Notes under the pieces: generated by a model
Database searches by the model: none
What the model was told of the DNA's origin: nothing
What the model saw: the letters and a program-made list of their open reading frames with translations, nothing else
Origin: Lepisosteus oculatus
Taxonomy: Eukaryota > Chordata > Actinopteri > Semionotiformes > Lepisosteidae
DNA: 64,000 nt
Direction of reading: 5' to 3'
Assembly: GCF_040954835.1 (NCBI RefSeq)
Contig: NC_090723.1
Coordinates: forward strand, 1,808,001 to 1,872,000
Made by a program: the position numbers and the translations under genes
Part shown: positions 63,301 to 64,000 of the stretch, one piece after another
Layout of the letters: every line of letters starts with the position of its first letter
Position numbering within the stretch: the stretch's first letter is position 1

Positions 63301-64000
63301 GTGCTTTTCACTGAAGTTAGATGAGTCTGTAGATGTTGTTGATTTGGCCAATTTGCTCGTTTTCGTTAGATACGAGTTTGAGGGCATGTCCCATGAGGAC
63401 TTTCTGTTCTGTTCTGGCCTTGGGTAGTTAGTAGTTTTATTATCCTTCTCAGCTAGATATTTTTCTGCCTTCCTTGAAGCCCTGAGAAGGCACGTTTCAC
63501 ACTGTTTCTGTCGTTACCTTTGTGCGACTGTCAAGGTACTGCAAGCAGCACTTGAACTCCACTAAAAATCCCTCTCTCATTTTAGACACAGTGATCAAGT
63601 CAGACGTTAATGACTTAAGGAATTAATGACAGAGAACAGAATAAGCATGTTCCTGTGTGTGATGTGAGGGCTTATAAATCTGTGTCCACATGTAACAGAT
63701 AGGTCATGTATATATCAGCTTATTGGACCAGAATATACAGTATCCTGGTTTCCATGGTGTTAAGGGGACAGCTGGGGTAAAGTGCATCACTCAGGGGTAA
63801 TACAGCAGTGTTTTGGGTGGACTTGAACCCACAACCCACATGTCCCCCCAAAGCATAACAGAGCATTTCAGCATTTCATTAAGACGTAAAGCATCTTGTC
63901 TGGCTCTCCATTTGACTGAATGGGGTGATTCAAACCAGTGGGAGTCTTCGCATTAAAATCATTAAGCAAACAAAAATCCTGATTGAAAATTAGAGTGGGA
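45344..64000 (+). CDS. pth3r: parathyroid hormone receptor, probably PTH3R (5' part; continues past window)
   Basis: Exons 45344-45412, 58059-58164, 60940-61050 and 62361-62485 join to a perfect 137-codon frame. It has a signal peptide (residues 1-22) and the hormone-binding extracellular domain of a class B G-protein-coupled receptor. All six domain cysteines are present (46, 62, 71, 85, 102, 124), with [23 protein letters not shown] and two N-glycosylation sites (N115-R-T, N120-Y-S). Exon phases (0, 1, 1, 0) match PTH receptors. There is no extra exon between the second and third, unlike mammalian PTH1R with its E2 exon. In this family PTH/PTHrP binding signals mainly through Gs (cAMP) and Gq at the plasma membrane, controlling calcium and skeletal development. 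Synteny with limd2 favours pth3r over pth1r or pth2r; the extracellular sequence alone cannot exclude pth1r. Membrane segments are not in the window. Confidence 0.9.
45413..47587. other. pth3r: PTH receptor intron 1, 5' part
   Basis: AT-rich with no recognised exon or repeat. The open frame continues a short way past the donor at 45412 but has no significance. Confidence 0.45.
47588..47968 (-). repeat. CR1-like LINE ORF2 remnant
   Basis: Family landmarks on the plus strand: GGCTATTCAGTCCATCCGGA, TGGGTAGCTTGTTCCAGACC, CTGGTTCCCTTGTAATTGTC. Same orientation as the copies inside limd2. Confidence 0.7.
48027..48150 (+). repeat. Intronic duplicate, copy 1
   Basis: CCTTAAATAAAAGCACTGAA ... ATCCAATCCTGAAAACAGGA TTGTACG ... 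ACAGTCAAGAGGTA is almost identical to 51313-51490. It lacks about 55 bp present in copy 2 just after TTTATGC. Confidence 0.9.
48151..50499. other. pth3r: PTH receptor intron 1, nothing recognised
   Basis: No exon seen. A SINE tail scrap (GGGATGCCAGTCCATCGCAG) is at 49678-49698. Confidence 0.45.
50500..51105 (+). other. GC-rich unidentified block in AT-rich intron
   Basis: About 600 bp with abrupt edges and much higher G+C and CpG than the flanks (GGCTTGCGCGCGTCAGCCAG; TGTTGGCGTGACGGAGTTGC). The start, AGTGGCTCACTCGGATGGCA then GGGTTAAAACCTG, faintly resembles tRNA-type A and B boxes. The forward frame 50653-51102 (149 codons, Ala/Arg/Trp/Cys-rich) has no similarity I recognise. Most likely an inserted repeat of a family I cannot name. 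Confidence 0.4.
51313..51490 (+). repeat. Intronic duplicate, copy 2
   Basis: Near-identical to 48027-48150 over about 120 bp, with an extra internal segment (TTCACATTACTTTACATAAT ... CACTGCA). Both copies have the same orientation, 3.3 kb apart. The low divergence implies a recent duplication. Confidence 0.9.
51491..52829. other. pth3r: PTH receptor intron 1, nothing recognised
   Basis: Strongly AT-rich, especially 52560-52800. No exon or named repeat. Confidence 0.45.
52830..52945 (+). repeat. 5S-SINE (SINE3-like) middle segment
   Basis: AGCCATCATGACCTCCTAAT, TATCCCCATCTCTGAACTGG, CTTCATCACTCTGCTCTCCT and GGCGCACTATGGCTGCTGT are the body of the element family at 11438 and 34315. Both head and tail are missing. 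Confidence 0.75.
52946..54346. other. pth3r: PTH receptor intron 1, nothing recognised
   Basis: No exon or repeat recognised. Confidence 0.45.
54347..54398 (+). repeat. (ATA)n microsatellite
   Basis: About 17 uninterrupted AAT/ATA units. A minus-strand frame (54346-54888, 180 codons) ends in poly-leucine because of this tract and is an artefact. Confidence 0.97.
54480..54676 (+). repeat. V-type SINE 3' part
   Basis: GGGAAAACTGGCCCTGGTGT, GCGATGGACTGCTATCCTGT and CTGAATTGGAAGGAGCAGTG give bridge and tail; the head is degenerate. Confidence 0.8.
55020..55257 (-). repeat. Strongly diverged V-type SINE
   Basis: Minus-strand central and head motifs remain (GGCATGCAAACTCCACACAA; GGGTCTGAACCCAGGACCAC; GTTACCCACAATGCC). 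The tail half is barely recognisable. Confidence 0.6.
55258..58058. other. pth3r: PTH receptor intron 1, 3' part
   Basis: A 14-G run is at 55893-55906. An isolated exact ZBED1/hDREF-type site (TGTCACGACA, reverse form) is at 57561-57570. No other feature recognised up to the acceptor at 58058. Confidence 0.4.
58059..58164 (+). CDS. pth3r: PTH receptor exon 2: start of extracellular domain
   Basis: 106 nt between a TTGGTAG acceptor and an AAAG|GTAACA donor, phase 0 in and 1 out. It encodes [20 protein letters not shown] followed by [15 protein letters not shown]. This is the N-terminal helix that contacts the hormone's C-terminal part, with the first conserved cysteine (AKC). The pattern VD-DDV-TK-EQI-LL is shared with PTH1R. 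A SINE on the minus strand begins only about 50 bp after the donor. Confidence 0.93.
58212..58557 (-). repeat. V-type SINE, full length, next to exon 2
   Basis: Full minus-strand copy. It runs from the tail (CCATCCATGCATTTTATGAC), CAGTCCATTGTAGGGCACAC, CAGGGCCAATTTACCCAGAC and TTTGGACTGTGGGAGCAAAC through the head (CCAGCTCTGCGCTAACCACT). It lies antisense, 48 bp downstream of the exon 2 donor. Confidence 0.87.
58558..60939. other. pth3r: PTH receptor intron 2, remainder
   Basis: No exon seen between exons 2 and 3, so the mammalian PTH1R E2-type exon is absent. A repeat-free stretch at 59040-59640 contains a perfect 12-bp palindrome TTACCATGGTAA (59275-59286), which resembles an RFX X-box. 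Confidence 0.45.
60940..61050 (+). CDS. pth3r: PTH receptor exon 3: extracellular domain core
   Basis: 111 nt, phase 1 to 1, TTTCAG acceptor and AAAG|GTGTGT donor. It encodes (D)[18 protein letters not shown] then [18 protein letters not shown]. It holds cysteines two to four, the invariant WD in the C-x(3)-W-D pattern, and the PTH-receptor-specific [16 protein letters not shown]2R normally has [13 protein letters not shown] here, so the Asp sides with PTH1R/PTH3R. The donor GTGTGT is weaker than the others. Confidence 0.95.
61051..62360. other. pth3r: PTH receptor intron 3
   Basis: 1310 bp with no recognised repeats or exons. Confidence 0.5.
62361..62485 (+). CDS. pth3r: PTH receptor exon 4: end of extracellular domain
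   Basis: 125 nt, phase 1 to 0, TTCCCAACAG acceptor and GAG|GTGAGT donor. It encodes (G)[19 protein letters not shown] then [20 protein letters not shown] and EE. Cysteines five and six and the glycosylation sites NRT and NYS are visible; [10 protein letters not shown] is a hallmark of PTH receptors. The next exon should start just before transmembrane helix 1 and was not found before 64000. Confidence 0.95.
62576..62626 (+). repeat. V-type SINE head fragment
   Basis: GTGCAGGGGTTAGCATTGTT and GCCTTGTAGC match the tRNA-derived head only. It lies 90 bp after exon 4. Confidence 0.55.
63060..63425 (+). pseudogene. hAT transposase fragment (ZBED5/Charlie-like), frameshifted
   Basis: Translation gives [40 protein letters not shown] and [11 protein letters not shown], then after a frame change near 63275 [20 protein letters not shown] and [14 protein letters not shown] with HEDFLFC. 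This is the conserved N-terminal part of the hAT catalytic region, including the DES-x-D aspartate, as found in ZBED5- and GTF2IRD2-type domesticated proteins and their parent transposons. No BED zinc finger upstream and no hATC dimerisation region downstream were seen. The frameshift and the stop at 63424 mark a dead copy in the receptor intron. Confidence 0.85.
63426..64000. other. pth3r: PTH receptor intron 4, window end
   Basis: Possibly further decayed hAT sequence up to about 63650. The exon carrying the first transmembrane segment is not present before the window ends. Confidence 0.4.

Overview
This is vertebrate nuclear DNA, very probably from a ray-finned fish. The exons are short, with canonical splice sites, in long AT-rich introns. 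Degenerate fish-type SINEs, LINE 3' ends and 5S-rRNA-derived SINEs are dispersed through both introns and intergenic DNA. The long gene-poor introns and this mix of ancient repeats fit a holostean (gar or bowfin) or another non-teleost ray-finned fish, but that placement is only an impression. There are no bacterial features. Nearly all open frames over 60 codons are chance or repeat-derived.

Only two genes can be supported. (1) limd2 (LIM-domain protein 2) lies on the minus strand. Its coding exons are at 10637-10796, 11166-11302 and 11821-11865, with a probable first exon ending at 35943 inside a CpG-rich promoter region. The first intron is about 24 kb. The three 3' coding exons are packed into 1.2 kb. 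(2) A parathyroid-hormone receptor (class B GPCR) lies on the plus strand. A signal-peptide exon is at 45344-45412 and three extracellular-domain exons are at 58059-58164, 60940-61050 and 62361-62485. The frame is continuous for 137 codons, up to just before the first membrane segment; the rest of the gene lies beyond the window. Linkage to limd2 (human 17q23, whereas human PTH1R is on chromosome 3) favours pth3r (zebrafish pth1rb/pth3r), a paralogue lost in eutherian mammals. The two genes are divergent, with starts about 9.4 kb apart.

Layout: 1-10.6 kb is non-coding DNA downstream of limd2. 10.6-36 kb is limd2 with its repeat-filled first intron. About 34.8-36.6 kb is the CpG-rich limd2 promoter region. 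36.6-45.3 kb is the shared upstream region, which contains the most striking object in the window. 45.4-64 kb is the receptor gene with repeat insertions and a broken hAT transposase fragment near the end.

The most unusual structure is at 41868-42266: seven pairs of CpG-containing palindromes (TATCGCGATA-like followed by TGTCGCGACA-like). The members of a pair are always 20-22 bp apart centre to centre (two helical turns), while the distance between pairs varies from 52 to 72 bp. Five sites match the known ZBED1/hDREF consensus TGTCG(C/T)GA(C/T)A exactly. This is either an undescribed regulatory array between two divergent genes or the subterminal region of a transposon.
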